Below the pieces are notes generated by a model. The model was not told the DNA's origin, made no database searches, and saw only the letters and a program-made list of their open reading frames with translations. This document shows positions 36,633-43,892 of a DNA stretch of 64,000 nt, one piece after another. The position numbers and the translations under genes are program-made. This stretch comes from DASWJZ01 sp963814905. GTDB taxonomy: Bacteria > Pseudomonadota > Alphaproteobacteria > Rhizobiales > Afifellaceae. The stretch's first letter is position 1. Each line of letters starts with the position of its first letter. The DNA lies in assembly GCA_963814905.1 (NCBI GenBank), contig CAWFEM010000015.1, forward strand, positions 310,001 to 374,000, read 5' to 3'.

Positions 36633-36641
36633 GCGTTTCCC

Positions 36642-37082
36642 CTAATCGTCCGCGCTGCCGCCCGAGCGGCGCCCGAACACGAAGCCGAGAATGAGCGCGA
36701 GGCCGGCGACCAGAAGCGCCGGCGTTGCCCCGCCGGAGCCGAATGAAAGGCCAAGCTCCGCCATCTTGTCCTGCGCCGTTTCGGCGACAGGGGGCGGCGG
36801 AGAGGGCCGGGAAGGCGCGGACGCTCCCCCCTTCGAGCGCGCGACAAGAAAGAAGATGAGCGCGACGAGGATCAGCACACCGCCGATGATGGCGGCCGAT
36901 GCAAAGGGTGGAACGTAGAGCGACAATCCGAGATGCGCCGCGACGAGCAGGAAGACGAGGCCGATCAACAGGATCACGCCGCCGATCGCACCCAGAACCC
37001 CTTGGGTGACGAGGCGACGGATGCGTTGCTTCAATTCGGAGAGCGCAAACGCCAGCCCGATCGAGCTTGCCAGCTTGAGCAT
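36642..37082 (-). CDS. Phage holin family (holin-X type) membrane protein
   Basis: A 146-residue protein with an amphipathic N terminus, two central membrane helices (about residues 27-50 and 58-82), a Pro-rich linker (PSRPSPPPPVAE) and a third hydrophobic segment near the C terminus (LLVAGLALILGFVFG). This matches the Actinobacterial-holin-X/DUF1469-like family, which in rhizobia pairs with DUF883 genes as here. It is a chromosomal envelope-stress type protein, not evidence of a prophage. Confidence 0.75.
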   Translation of the reverse strand: MLKLASSIGLAFALSELKQRIRRLVTQGVLGAIGGVILLIGLVFLLVAAHLGLSLYVPPFASAAIIGGVLILVALIFFLVARSKGGASAPSRPSPPPPVAETAQDKMAELGLSFGSGGATPALLVAGLALILGFVFGRRSGGSADD

Positions 37083-37088
37083 CGGGCT

Positions 37089-37189
37089 TAGAGCCTATCC
37101 CATTCGGATTGGGTCAGGGCGGAGGCTCCATCTGTTTTTCTGGGCATGATCCTGTCCGAAAACCGGTGTCCACTTTTCGGGATCCTGCC
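37089..37189. repeat. RIME-like intergenic repeat with two palindromes
   Basis: The gap between the holin-X and DUF883 genes is made of two imperfect palindromes. The first (about 37091-37127) begins GAGCCTATCCCATTCG and closes with GATTGGGTCAGG...GGCTC. The second (about 37142-37189) begins GGGCATGATCCTGTCCGAAA and closes TTTTCGGGATCCTGCC. Size (about 100 bases) and double-palindrome structure match the Rhizobium-specific intergenic mosaic elements. The second ends exactly at the DUF883 stop codon and could work as its terminator. Confidence 0.65.
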
Positions 37190-37530
37190 TAGCGGCGCGA
37201 CATCAGGCCGATGAGGAATCCGAGGCCGAGCGCGACCAGCACCGCGGAGAAGGGATTGCGTTCGATATGCCCCTCCAGAGCCTCGCCGTAGGCGCGCGCG
37301 CCGTCGAACGCCGCGTCCGCCTGCTCCTTGCCCTGCCGCTTGTAATAGTCGGCGGTCCGCTCGGCCTTGGCGCGGCCTTCGCGCACGCCGGTCTTCACCA
37401 CATCCGCAAGTGTCTTGCTGATTGCCGAGAGGTCGCCCTTCAGCGTCTCGATCTGCGCCTCGAGCGCTTCCATCTCGGCCGCGGTTTGAGACCCGGACTT
37501 GCCCGTCGATCCAGTCGTTTCAGTCGCCAT
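37189..37530 (-). CDS. DUF883 family protein (ElaB/YqjD-like)
   Basis: A 113-residue protein with a Gly/Thr-rich N terminus, a long charged helix (EMEALEAQIETLKGDLSAIS to RTADYYKRQGKEQADAAFDG) and a C-terminal membrane helix with the typical ERNPFSAVLVALGLGFLIG. This is the YqjD/ElaB tail-anchored inner-membrane family, linked to ribosome association in stationary phase in enterobacteria. It precedes the holin-X gene on the same strand with a RIME-like repeat between. Confidence 0.87.
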   Translation of the reverse strand: MATETTGSTGKSGSQTAAEMEALEAQIETLKGDLSAISKTLADVVKTGVREGRAKAERTADYYKRQGKEQADAAFDGARAYGEALEGHIERNPFSAVLVALGLGFLIGLMSRR

Positions 37531-37663
37531 GACGCTCTCCTGCCGTGTTCGGCCGTGTTTCCGATTAGACGGATAACGAGCCCATGATGGCGAAGTTCCG
37601 CTAAGGAATTGTTGCGACGGATCAAAAAAACGCTCGTCCTGCGGGCAGATGCAGATATCGAAG

Positions 37664-38815
37664 CTAGGCGGCGCGCGCCTGCTCGGCTCGGGCGGAATCG
37701 ATGGTACCCCCGCCGAGAACGCGCGCCTCCGGCCCGTCGGAGGCGTAGAGGACGCAGGCCTGGCCCGGCGCGACACCGAGCTCGTCCGTGGCAAGCTCCA
37801 CCACCGCGCGCCCATCCTTGAGCGCCAGCAGCGCCGCCGCCGGCGGCCGCGTGGAGCGCACACGCGCAAAGACCGGAGCCCCGCGCGAAGCCGCATCGGC
37901 AAGCTTTCCCTCCCCCAACCAATTGAAATCGCGGAGCGTAATGGTGCGCGTCGCGAGAGCCGTGCGCGGCCCGACGACGACGCGCGCATTGTCGGCGTCG
38001 AGGCGCACGACAAAAAGTGCCTCCCCCGCCGCCACCCCGAGGCCGCGCCGCTGACCGACCGTATAGCGGATCACGCCCTCGTGGCGTCCGAGCACGCGCC
38101 CGTCGACATGCACGATGTCGCCCGGCGTCGCCGCGTTCGGCCTGAGCTTCTCCACCAGATCGGAATAGCGACCCTGCGGCACGAAGCAGATATCCTGGCT
38201 GTCCTGCTTGTCGGCGACCTTCAGCCCAACCTCGCGAGCGATGGCGCGGGTCTCCTCCTTGCCGAGATCGCCGAGCGGAAAGCGCAGGAAGTCAAGCTGC
38301 GCCTGCGTGGTCGCGAAAAGGAAGTAGCTCTGATCGCGGTCGAGGTCGCGGGGCCGATAGAGCGCACGACCGCCCTCCGCGCGGCGCGAGCGCACGTAGT
38401 GCCCCGTCGCCATGGCGGCGGCGCCGAGTTCCTGCGCGGTGCGGAAAAGATCGGCGAACTTGACCGTCTGATTGCACGAGACGCAGGGGATCGGCGTCTC
38501 GCCATGCGCATAGCTCTCGGCGAAGGGCTCGATCACCGCCTCGCGGAAACGTGCCTCATAATCGAGCACGTAATGCGGGATGCCGAGCCGCGCGGCGACG
38601 TCGCGCGCGTCGTGGATATCCTGGCCGGCGCAGCAGGAGCCGGCGCGGTGCGTGGCCGCGCCGTGGTCATAAAGTTGCAGGGTCACGCCCACCACGTCAT
38701 AGCCGGCATGGCGCACAAGCGCCGCCACGACAGAGGAATCCACGCCGCCAGACATGGCGACGAGGACGCGCGTTTTTGCGCGCGGTCCGGGGAGATCGAG
38801 GTCGATATCCAGCAT
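37664..38815 (-). CDS. mnmA: tRNA-specific 2-thiouridylase MnmA
   Basis: A 383-residue enzyme that adds sulfur to U34 of tRNA-Lys, -Glu and -Gln. The PP-loop VLVAMSGGVDSSVVAALV is at residues about 16-33, the catalytic Cys is in PCVSCNQTVKF, and the second catalytic Cys in KQDSQDICFVPQG; GYDVVGVTLQLYDHG and IRYTVGQRRGLGV follow the family. An extra 29 residues would be added by starting at ATG 38902, but the family normally begins about 15 residues before the PP-loop, so I choose 38815. It is a housekeeping gene, monocistronic and divergent from sciP. Confidence 0.92.
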   Translation of the reverse strand: MLDIDLDLPGPRAKTRVLVAMSGGVDSSVVAALVRHAGYDVVGVTLQLYDHGAATHRAGSCCAGQDIHDARDVAARLGIPHYVLDYEARFREAVIEPFAESYAHGETPIPCVSCNQTVKFADLFRTAQELGAAAMATGHYVRSRRAEGGRALYRPRDLDRDQSYFLFATTQAQLDFLRFPLGDLGKEETRAIAREVGLKVADKQDSQDICFVPQGRYSDLVEKLRPNAATPGDIVHVDGRVLGRHEGVIRYTVGQRRGLGVAAGEALFVVRLDADNARVVVGPRTALATRTITLRDFNWLGEGKLADAASRGAPVFARVRSTRPPAAALLALKDGRAVVELATDELGVAPGQACVLYASDGPEARVLGGGTIDSARAEQARAA

Positions 38816-38911
38816 TTCCGGGCTTGCTCCAGGCGCCGGAAAGTAAGCATCCGGGGCCCCGCCAGCAAGAGCCGTTCCTTGCTGAAACCTAAAGGAATTC
38901 AAGGGTGTGAC

Positions 38912-38926
38912 TTAGCCGATTTTTAA
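38912..38926 (+). promoter_or_regulatory. CtrA-box-like site upstream of sciP
   Basis: TTAG, a 7-base spacer and TTAA match the CtrA consensus TTAA-N7-TTAA except for one base. It lies 55 bases before ATG 38981 of sciP. CtrA activation of sciP is known in Caulobacter, so the site fits expectation, although binding here is inferred. Confidence 0.55.
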
Positions 38927-38980
38927 GAGGAAGGGGCGTAGAGCTTGGCCGTAACGAGTTTTGCGTACGAGTTCATATTC

Positions 38981-39256
38981 ATGGCCGAACACATTCGTCC
39001 GCGCGTCAAATACGTGATCGGGCCCGACGGAAGCCCGCTGACGATCGCCGACTTGCCGTCCACGAACACCAAGCGCTGGGTCATCCGGCGCAAGGCTGAA
39101 GTGGTGGCTGCGGTGCGCGGCGGGCTTTTGAGCCTCGAAGAGGCGTGCGAGCGCTACACGCTCACTGTCGAGGAATTCCTCTCCTGGCAGATGTCGATCG
39201 ACCAGCACGGTCTCGCCGGGCTGCGCACGACCAAAATCCAGAAATATCGGCCCTAG
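38981..39256 (+). CDS. sciP: CtrA inhibitor SciP (DUF1153)
   Basis: A 91-residue protein. RPRVKYVIGPDGSPLTIADL, TKRWVIRRKAEVVAAVRGGL and LEEACERYTLTVEEFLSWQ are near-invariant in alphaproteobacterial SciP, a helix-turn-helix protein that binds CtrA and blocks its activation of target promoters. I choose ATG 38981 because the conserved part begins right behind it; a TTG at 38945 would add 12 unconserved residues. It lies 1.9 kb from ctrA, with chpT and eipA further on. Confidence 0.92.
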   Translation: MAEHIRPRVKYVIGPDGSPLTIADLPSTNTKRWVIRRKAEVVAAVRGGLLSLEEACERYTLTVEEFLSWQMSIDQHGLAGLRTTKIQKYRP

Positions 39257-39287
39257 GCGAACGCCTTCGGGCGGCCGCCACGCCAAA

Positions 39288-39312
39288 AAGGGCGCATCCG
39301 CGGCGCGCCCTT
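39288..39312 (+). terminator. Likely rho-independent terminator of sciP
   Basis: AAGGGCGC and GCGCCCTT form a perfect 8-base stem with a 9-base loop, preceded by an A-run and followed by TTCCCCCC, 32 bases behind the sciP stop. The trailing U-tract is short, so efficiency is uncertain. Confidence 0.5.
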
Positions 39313-39430
39313 CCCCCCGCCTTTCCGTCCGAGTAAGGCTGTCGCCAAAGATCAATCGGCTCGCGCATAGAATTCGGCGATCACCCGCCGTCCCGTGAAG
39401 CGGTCCGATCCCGGGCGGGAACGAAGAGAC

Positions 39431-39736
39431 ATGAACATCAATCCGAACGCGATCCGGCGAGAGGACAGCGGCGCTGGGCGGGGTCGCTACGTCTATCCCT
39501 TCGACGACGGCTCGGAAGCGGAGCTCGCCTTCTTCGAGAGACCGGAAGGCATCGTCACGATCGACCACACCACGACGCCGAAGCAGCACCGCGGCCACGG
39601 CATTGGTTCGACGCTGGTGGCGCGGGCGGTCGCCGATTTCCGCACCGACCGGCAAAAGGTGATCCCCGCCTGCCCCTTCGCCTACAAGCAATTCAAGAAG
39701 CATCCCGACTGGCGGGACGTTCTGCACCGCCCCTGA
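39431..39736 (+). CDS. Small GNAT-like N-acetyltransferase (YjdJ/GTT1-type), copy 1
   Basis: A 101-residue protein with the minimal acetyltransferase fold of the YidJ/Yjdj family: EAELAFFERPEGIVTIDHTT, the acetyl-CoA loop QHRGHGIGSTLVARAV (residues about 52-67) and the CPFAYKQFKKHPDWRDVL end. Such proteins are cytoplasmic and their acceptors are unknown. It precedes a diverged second copy by 12 bases; the two probably arose by tandem duplication and form an operon. Confidence 0.82.
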   Translation: MNINPNAIRREDSGAGRGRYVYPFDDGSEAELAFFERPEGIVTIDHTTTPKQHRGHGIGSTLVARAVADFRTDRQKVIPACPFAYKQFKKHPDWRDVLHRP

Positions 39737-39748
39737 GGAAAGCTGCCG

Positions 39749-40048
39749 ATGAGCGACGACGCGCTGCCCCCGGTGGAGCGGGAGGACCGCAAAAGCGGTG
39801 GTGTCTACCGGCTGACGCTCGATGGCGCGGTCGCCGAGATGACCTTCTCACGGGCGAGCGAGCAGCTGATCATCATCGATCATACGGACGTTCCCGAGGC
39901 GCTTCGTGGCCGCCATATCGGGAATGTGCTCCTGGAGCGTGCTATCGCCGACGCGCGCGAGGCCGGGGCAAAGATATTCCCTCTCTGCCCGTTTGCCGCA
40001 GCGCAGTTCCGTCGCCATCCCGAATACCGGGACGTGCTTTCCAAGTGA
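39749..40048 (+). CDS. Small GNAT-like N-acetyltransferase, copy 2
   Basis: A 99-residue paralogue of the preceding gene (VYRLTLDGAVAEMTFSRAS, IIIDHTDVPEALRGRHIGNV, CPFAAAQFRRHPEYRDVLS). In the acetyl-CoA loop the first copy has RGHGIG and this one RGRHIG, so the middle Gly is replaced by His, which may alter cofactor binding. Identity between the copies is moderate, indicating an old duplication. Confidence 0.82.
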   Translation: MSDDALPPVEREDRKSGGVYRLTLDGAVAEMTFSRASEQLIIIDHTDVPEALRGRHIGNVLLERAIADAREAGAKIFPLCPFAAAQFRRHPEYRDVLSK

Positions 40049-40114
40049 GGGAGAAAGAAGAAGCGAGACGTCTGAGGCACCGGTCGGCGGAGCGTCGGCC
40101 GGTCTGAGACAGGT

Positions 40115-40483
40115 CTAGCTCGCGGCGCGATCCGCGTGACGGCCTGTGCCGGGAGCCTCGCGCTCCAGCTTTTCCTCTTCCCGCTCCAGCTCAGCGAGCG
40201 CGAGATCGAGCGCCGCCTTCGCGGTCTCGAGCTGTCCGTTGAGTTCGGCGACGGAGGCTTCGAGATTTCCGCGTCGCTGCCGTGCAGCACGGGCGAAGGT
40301 GGAATAGGCGAAATGCTTGTCGTCTTCGATGCCCGTCCGCCTATGCTCGGCGGCGATCTCCATATCGAGGTCGGAGATCATGCGACCGAATTCCTCGATC
40401 ATCGTCTCGATCTGGCCCGCCTGCCGTCGGCGGTCCTCGACCTGGAAGCGCATCATCCGCACTGCGGCGTCTCGTGACTTCAT
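40115..40483 (-). CDS. fliJ: Flagellar export protein FliJ (rhizobial type)
   Basis: A 122-residue, almost entirely coiled-coil protein (MKSRDAAVRMMRFQVEDRRR, FGRMISDLDMEIAAEHRRTG, AYSTFARAARQRRGNLEASV). It resembles the FliJ-type protein found next to ctrA throughout Hyphomicrobiales, a cytoplasmic general chaperone/escort of the flagellar type III export apparatus. ATG 40483 has GGAG nine bases upstream; an upstream ATG at 40594 would add 37 unlikely residues. No other flagellar genes lie nearby. Confidence 0.78.
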   Translation of the reverse strand: MKSRDAAVRMMRFQVEDRRRQAGQIETMIEEFGRMISDLDMEIAAEHRRTGIEDDKHFAYSTFARAARQRRGNLEASVAELNGQLETAKAALDLALAELEREEEKLEREAPGTGRHADRAAS

Positions 40484-40796
40484 TACGCAATACTCCCCCA
40501 AAGCCCCGAGGTCCGCCCGCCTATGGCTTCCTCGTCGACCCTCCGGCTTATGCCCGCAGGCAGTAACGTTTCGTTTACGGGTCGCATTAATCATGGAGGA
40601 CAGGATTTAAAGCGGGGTAAACCGCGCTTGCATGCCGCGACACCTGTCCGAACGTCGCCGCAGCACTCGCCGAAAACCCTTAGCCAGGAATGTTGAACGC
40701 CGTAGCAGCGGTAGGTCGGCTTGGATTCAGGAATGGATTCAAGAGTCTATAAAGGGAACTTCAGAGTGCGTGCTTGCCCGCCCCAAACAGAATCTG
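40484..40796. other. Regulatory gap between fliJ and ctrA
   Basis: About 310 bases with no supported gene. Given that both neighbours are cell-cycle regulated genes, it should contain the fliJ promoter and at least one ctrA promoter. It includes TTTACGGGTCGCATTAA near 40573, which resembles a CtrA box with an 8-base instead of 7-base spacer, and TTAGCCAGGAATGTTGA near 40680; neither fits well enough to be called. Confidence 0.4.
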
Positions 40797-40804
40797 TTAA
40801 CCAT
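40797..40804 (+). promoter_or_regulatory. CtrA half-site upstream of ctrA
   Basis: TTAACCAT is the half-site form of the CtrA recognition sequence in alphaproteobacteria. It lies 95 bases before the ctrA start codon, where autoregulation would act. An 8-base match alone is weak; the position makes it plausible. Confidence 0.45.
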
Positions 40805-40899
40805 TCCACGCTAGCGTGTGCGTCGGATTTGATCTGGCTCGCTGCGGCATGCGTCGTGGATGGCGGCGGTCGCAGGAACGGGCTGATAAGGGGATTGGG

Positions 40900-41601
40900 A
40901 TGCGGGTCCTTCTGATCGAAGACGACAGCGCCACCGCGCAATCGATCGAGCTGATGCTGAAGTCGGAAAACTTCAACGTCTACATCACCGATCTGGGCGA
41001 GGAGGGTGTCGATCTCGGCAAGCTCTATGACTACGACATCATCCTTCTCGACCTGAACCTTCCGGATATGTCCGGCTACGATGTCTTGAAGACGCTGCGC
41101 GTCGCCAAGGTAAAGACGCCGATCCTCATTCTTTCCGGGCTTGGCGGCATCGAGGACAAGGTGCGCGGTCTCGGCTTCGGCGCCGACGACTACATGACGA
41201 AGCCGTTCCACAAGGACGAGCTGGTCGCCCGCATCAACGCCATCGTGCGCCGCTCCAAGGGCCATGCCCAGTCGGTGATCCAGACCGGCGACCTCCGGGT
41301 CAACCTCGACACCAAGACCGTCGAAGTGAACGGCAGCCGCGTTCACCTGACCGGCAAGGAGTACCAGATGCTGGAGCTCCTTTCGCTCAGGAAGGGGACG
41401 ACGCTGACCAAGGAAATGTTCCTGAACCACCTCTATGGCGGCATGGACGAGCCGGAGCTGAAGATCATCGACGTCTTCATCTGCAAGCTCCGCAAGAAGC
41501 TCGCCGCCGCGACCGACGGCAAGAATTATATCGAGACGGTGTGGGGCCGAGGCTACGTGCTGCGCGAGCCCGACGAGGAAGAACTCCGCGAAAGCGCCTG
41601 A
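40900..41601 (+). CDS. ctrA: Cell cycle response regulator CtrA
   Basis: A 233-residue OmpR-type response regulator. The receiver has acidic pocket EDD (residues 7-9), phospho-acceptor Asp 51 in DIILLDLNLPDM and switch Lys in YMTKPFHKDEL. The DNA-binding winged helix carries LTGKEYQMLELLSLRKGTTL and FICKLRKKLAAATDGKNYIE. Sequence and length match CtrA, the essential master regulator of division, DNA replication and motility in alphaproteobacteria. The C terminus ends ESA, close to the hydrophobic ClpXP degron of Caulobacter. It is activated through CckA-ChpT (chpT lies 0.7 kb away) and inhibited by SciP. Confidence 0.95.
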   Translation: MRVLLIEDDSATAQSIELMLKSENFNVYITDLGEEGVDLGKLYDYDIILLDLNLPDMSGYDVLKTLRVAKVKTPILILSGLGGIEDKVRGLGFGADDYMTKPFHKDELVARINAIVRRSKGHAQSVIQTGDLRVNLDTKTVEVNGSRVHLTGKEYQMLELLSLRKGTTLTKEMFLNHLYGGMDEPELKIIDVFICKLRKKLAAATDGKNYIETVWGRGYVLREPDEEELRESA

Positions 41602-41637
41602 GCGGCGCGACCCACCTCTCCTTACCCTTCCAACGAA

Positions 41638-41665
41638 AAAGGCCGGCCCCGAGAGGCCGGCCTTT
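41638..41665. terminator. Bidirectional rho-independent terminator
   Basis: AAAGGCCGGCC and GGCCGGCCTTT form an 11-base perfect stem with a 6-base loop, flanked by A-rich and T-containing sequence. It lies between the convergent ctrA and receiver genes, and its symmetry lets it end transcription from both. Confidence 0.8.
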
Positions 41666-41690
41666 CGCTTCGGTCCGCCGCGTGATGGAC

Positions 41691-42056
41691 CTAAATCAGG
41701 CCGGCCTCGGCGAAGGGCTTGATAAAGCTCTCGCGGTCGAACGGCTTCATGATGTGCACGTCGGCGCCGCTGCGCATGGCGCGGGCGACGTTATCCGGAT
41801 CGTTCTCCGAGGTGAGATACATGACCGTCGGCTGCGCGCCGCCCGGCAGCGCCCGCAGCTTGGTCAGGAACTTCATCACGTCGCCGTCCGGCATCTGCCA
41901 GTCGACGACGAGACAATCAGGCATCTCCGCACGGCAGAGATCGATCGCGTCGGCGCGCGTTCCCGCCTCGCTGGCCCGAAAATTCACCTCTTCGAGGATG
42001 CGCCGTGCAACTTTCCGGATGGAGCTCGAATCGTCGACGATGAGACAATGCTTCAT
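41691..42056 (-). CDS. Single-domain response regulator (CheY-like receiver)
   Basis: A 121-residue stand-alone receiver. Acidic residues Asp 8 and Asp 9, phospho-acceptor Asp 52 (CLVVDWQMPDGDV), Thr in YLTSENDP and Lys in IMKPFDRESF are all present. It has no output domain. It neighbours chpT in the same orientation, as in other rhizobia, so it may exchange phosphate with ChpT. Sequence does not match CpdR (which starts KRILLAEDD) or DivK well, so I leave it unnamed. Confidence 0.85.
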   Translation of the reverse strand: MKHCLIVDDSSSIRKVARRILEEVNFRASEAGTRADAIDLCRAEMPDCLVVDWQMPDGDVMKFLTKLRALPGGAQPTVMYLTSENDPDNVARAMRSGADVHIMKPFDRESFIKPFAEAGLI

Positions 42057-42268
42057 GGGTCTTAATCCCGTTTGACCGCCTGCGCCGTCGCTTGCTGCGA
42101 CAATCTTGAGCGAAATTCTTAGCGAGAACGGGTTACGCCGCGGTCAAGGAGCGTGCTTAAGAGTCCTTGCCGCGCCGGGGAAAAAGCTGAACGGCGCCGT
42201 TAGGGGATCGGCAAGGCACGGGGATTCCCGCCCTTCGCCGCGCGCTTCGGGGGAGGAGCGGACGGCCT

Positions 42269-42919
42269 TCAGGCCGCCGCGGCCTTGCGCGCGGCAAGCA
42301 CCACCTTGTTCTCCGCCTGCGTCGCGGTGACGGCCAGCCCGGCCTCCTTGGCGAGGAGCGCCGCGTAGAGCGGCTGCACCGCATGGGCGTCGAGCGGATT
42401 GGGCATCGCGCCTTCCGCGATCACCTCCTTCACGCCGGCGGGAAGCTTGGCGCGGTCGCCCTCCGCGACGACGCGCAGCACCGTCTCGCCCGCCTCGCGC
42501 TCCGCCGTGACGGTGATCGTACCGCCGCGGGCGACACAATTCACTGCGATCAAAAGCAAGTTCAAGAGCAGCTTCGCTTCCGCCTTGGGGAGCAGGCCCG
42601 CTTTGACCTGCCAGTCGAGCTCGGCTTTTTCGCGCTCCATGAAGGCGGCGGCGCAGCGCCCGGCATCGACCATATCGAGCTCCGCGCCAACGCCGCCGGA
42701 AGCCCCGAAGGCGAGCCGGGAGAATTGCAGCTTGGCGCTCGCCTGGCGGGCGGATTTCTGGACCAGATCCTGCGCGAACTCGCGCATGGATTCGTCCTTC
42801 TCCTCCTCCAGCACCTCCAGGCCGTTCACGATGGCCCCGACGGGGGAGATAATGTCGTGGCAAACGCGGCTCGCCACGAGCGCGGCGAGCTCCAGTGGAT
42901 CGATTTTCTCGTCGGTCAT
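42269..42919 (-). CDS. chpT: Histidine phosphotransferase ChpT
   Basis: A 216-residue protein that relays phosphate from CckA to CtrA and CpdR. The N-terminal dimerisation helices contain the phospho-His (ASRVCHDIISPVGAIVNGLE, His 21), and the C-terminal half is a degenerate Bergerat fold that does not bind ATP (LLLNLLLIAVNCVARGGTIT). The start at ATG 42919 (MTDEKIDPLELAALV) matches the family; an upstream in-frame extension is not conserved. Clustering with ctrA, sciP and eipA supports the assignment. Confidence 0.88.
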   Translation of the reverse strand: MTDEKIDPLELAALVASRVCHDIISPVGAIVNGLEVLEEEKDESMREFAQDLVQKSARQASAKLQFSRLAFGASGGVGAELDMVDAGRCAAAFMEREKAELDWQVKAGLLPKAEAKLLLNLLLIAVNCVARGGTITVTAEREAGETVLRVVAEGDRAKLPAGVKEVIAEGAMPNPLDAHAVQPLYAALLAKEAGLAVTATQAENKVVLAARKAAAA

Positions 42920-43049
42920 GCGGATTGGGCCGATCGCCCCCCAGAAATCGCGGATAAAGGGTCGCCTGACGCAGGTCCGAGAAAGCGTCCCGGGCAAGGC
43001 TTACAGTCCGGCTCGGCGCGTGCCAAGCGCTGTTCGCGCCCGCCCCGGC

Positions 43050-43064
43050 TTAACGCGACGTTTA
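43050..43064 (+). promoter_or_regulatory. CtrA-box-like site upstream of eipA
   Basis: TTAA, a 7-base spacer and TTTA match TTAA-N7-TTAA at seven of eight positions. It lies 80 bases before the eipA start. The Brucella eipA promoter is known to be bound by CtrA, so conservation of the site is expected. Confidence 0.55.
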
Positions 43065-43144
43065 CCGTGACGCGCGAAGTGTGTAGTGCCGCGGTGGCGC
43101 GCCGCCCGCGGCGCGTCAATTTCAGTCGAGGCGAGGGAACTCCC

Positions 43145-43738
43145 ATGGCCTTTACCCGCACCCTTCCCCGCATTTTCGCCGTCGCTGCGCTGTTTGCAGC
43201 GAGCTTCAGCCTGGCCGCAGAGGCCGCCGCGCCGAGCAACCAGGCCTACACCGCCGACGAGATCGTCGACGCCGGGCACCACTTCTTCGGTGAGGTTTCC
43301 GGCGGTCTCGCGACCCTGGTTGAGAAAGCGGTCTCCGTCTACGGCCTGCCCAACGGCTATATCATCGGCCAGGAAGGCTCGGGCGCCATCATCGGCGGGC
43401 TGCGTTACGGCGACGGCTTCCTATTCACCAAGCTGGAGGGCCGCCGGCAGGTCTATTGGCAGGGCCCTTCGGTCGGCTGGGATTTCGGCGGCGACGGCAA
43501 CCGCACGATGATGCTGGTCTACGACTTGCCGAATTCGGTCGCGATCTATCACCGCTATGCCGGCGTCAACGGCTCGGCCTATCTCGTCGGGGGGCTCGGC
43601 ATGACGGTGCTCGCCAGCACGGTGGCGCCAAACACCACGGTCTACGTGGTGCCGATCCGTAGCGGCGTCGGCTTGCAACTCGGCGCCAATGTCGGCTACC
43701 TGAAATTCACCCCGCAGCCGACCTGGAACCCCTTCTAA
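43145..43738 (+). CDS. eipA: Envelope integrity protein EipA (DUF1134)
   Basis: A 197-residue periplasmic protein. A signal peptide (MAFTRTLPRIFAVAALFAAS, cleavage near AEAAAP) is followed by the DUF1134 small beta-barrel domain (YGLPNGYIIGQEGSGAIIGG, YWQGPSVGWDFGGDGNRTMM, YLVGGLGMTVLAS). In Brucella this protein is needed for envelope integrity and normal division and is controlled by CtrA. GAGG lies about 12 bases upstream of ATG 43145. Next to chpT, as in relatives. Confidence 0.88.
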   Translation: MAFTRTLPRIFAVAALFAASFSLAAEAAAPSNQAYTADEIVDAGHHFFGEVSGGLATLVEKAVSVYGLPNGYIIGQEGSGAIIGGLRYGDGFLFTKLEGRRQVYWQGPSVGWDFGGDGNRTMMLVYDLPNSVAIYHRYAGVNGSAYLVGGLGMTVLASTVAPNTTVYVVPIRSGVGLQLGANVGYLKFTPQPTWNPF

Positions 43739-43892
43739 TGGCGATTCTGGGCGCGCCAGCGTGCCCGATTCGTCACACCCTGCAAGGATTTGACGCAATC
43801 GTGCCCAATTCCTGCGGGCGGTCGCACACCCGCCTGTTGCTGCCCGGCGTTCCCGCCTATACTGCCCTCAGGGTGGCGTAGCGGAGCCGTCA

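Noticed and set aside
36642..37530. Prophage indicated by a holin-like gene
   Set aside because: The holin-X type gene pairs with DUF883 and stands among chromosomal genes; no other phage genes are present.
41691..42056. Assignment of the single-domain receiver as CpdR or DivK
   Set aside because: Its N terminus (MKHCLIVDDSSSIRK) and helix 1 do not match either protein; neighbourhood alone is not enough for the name.
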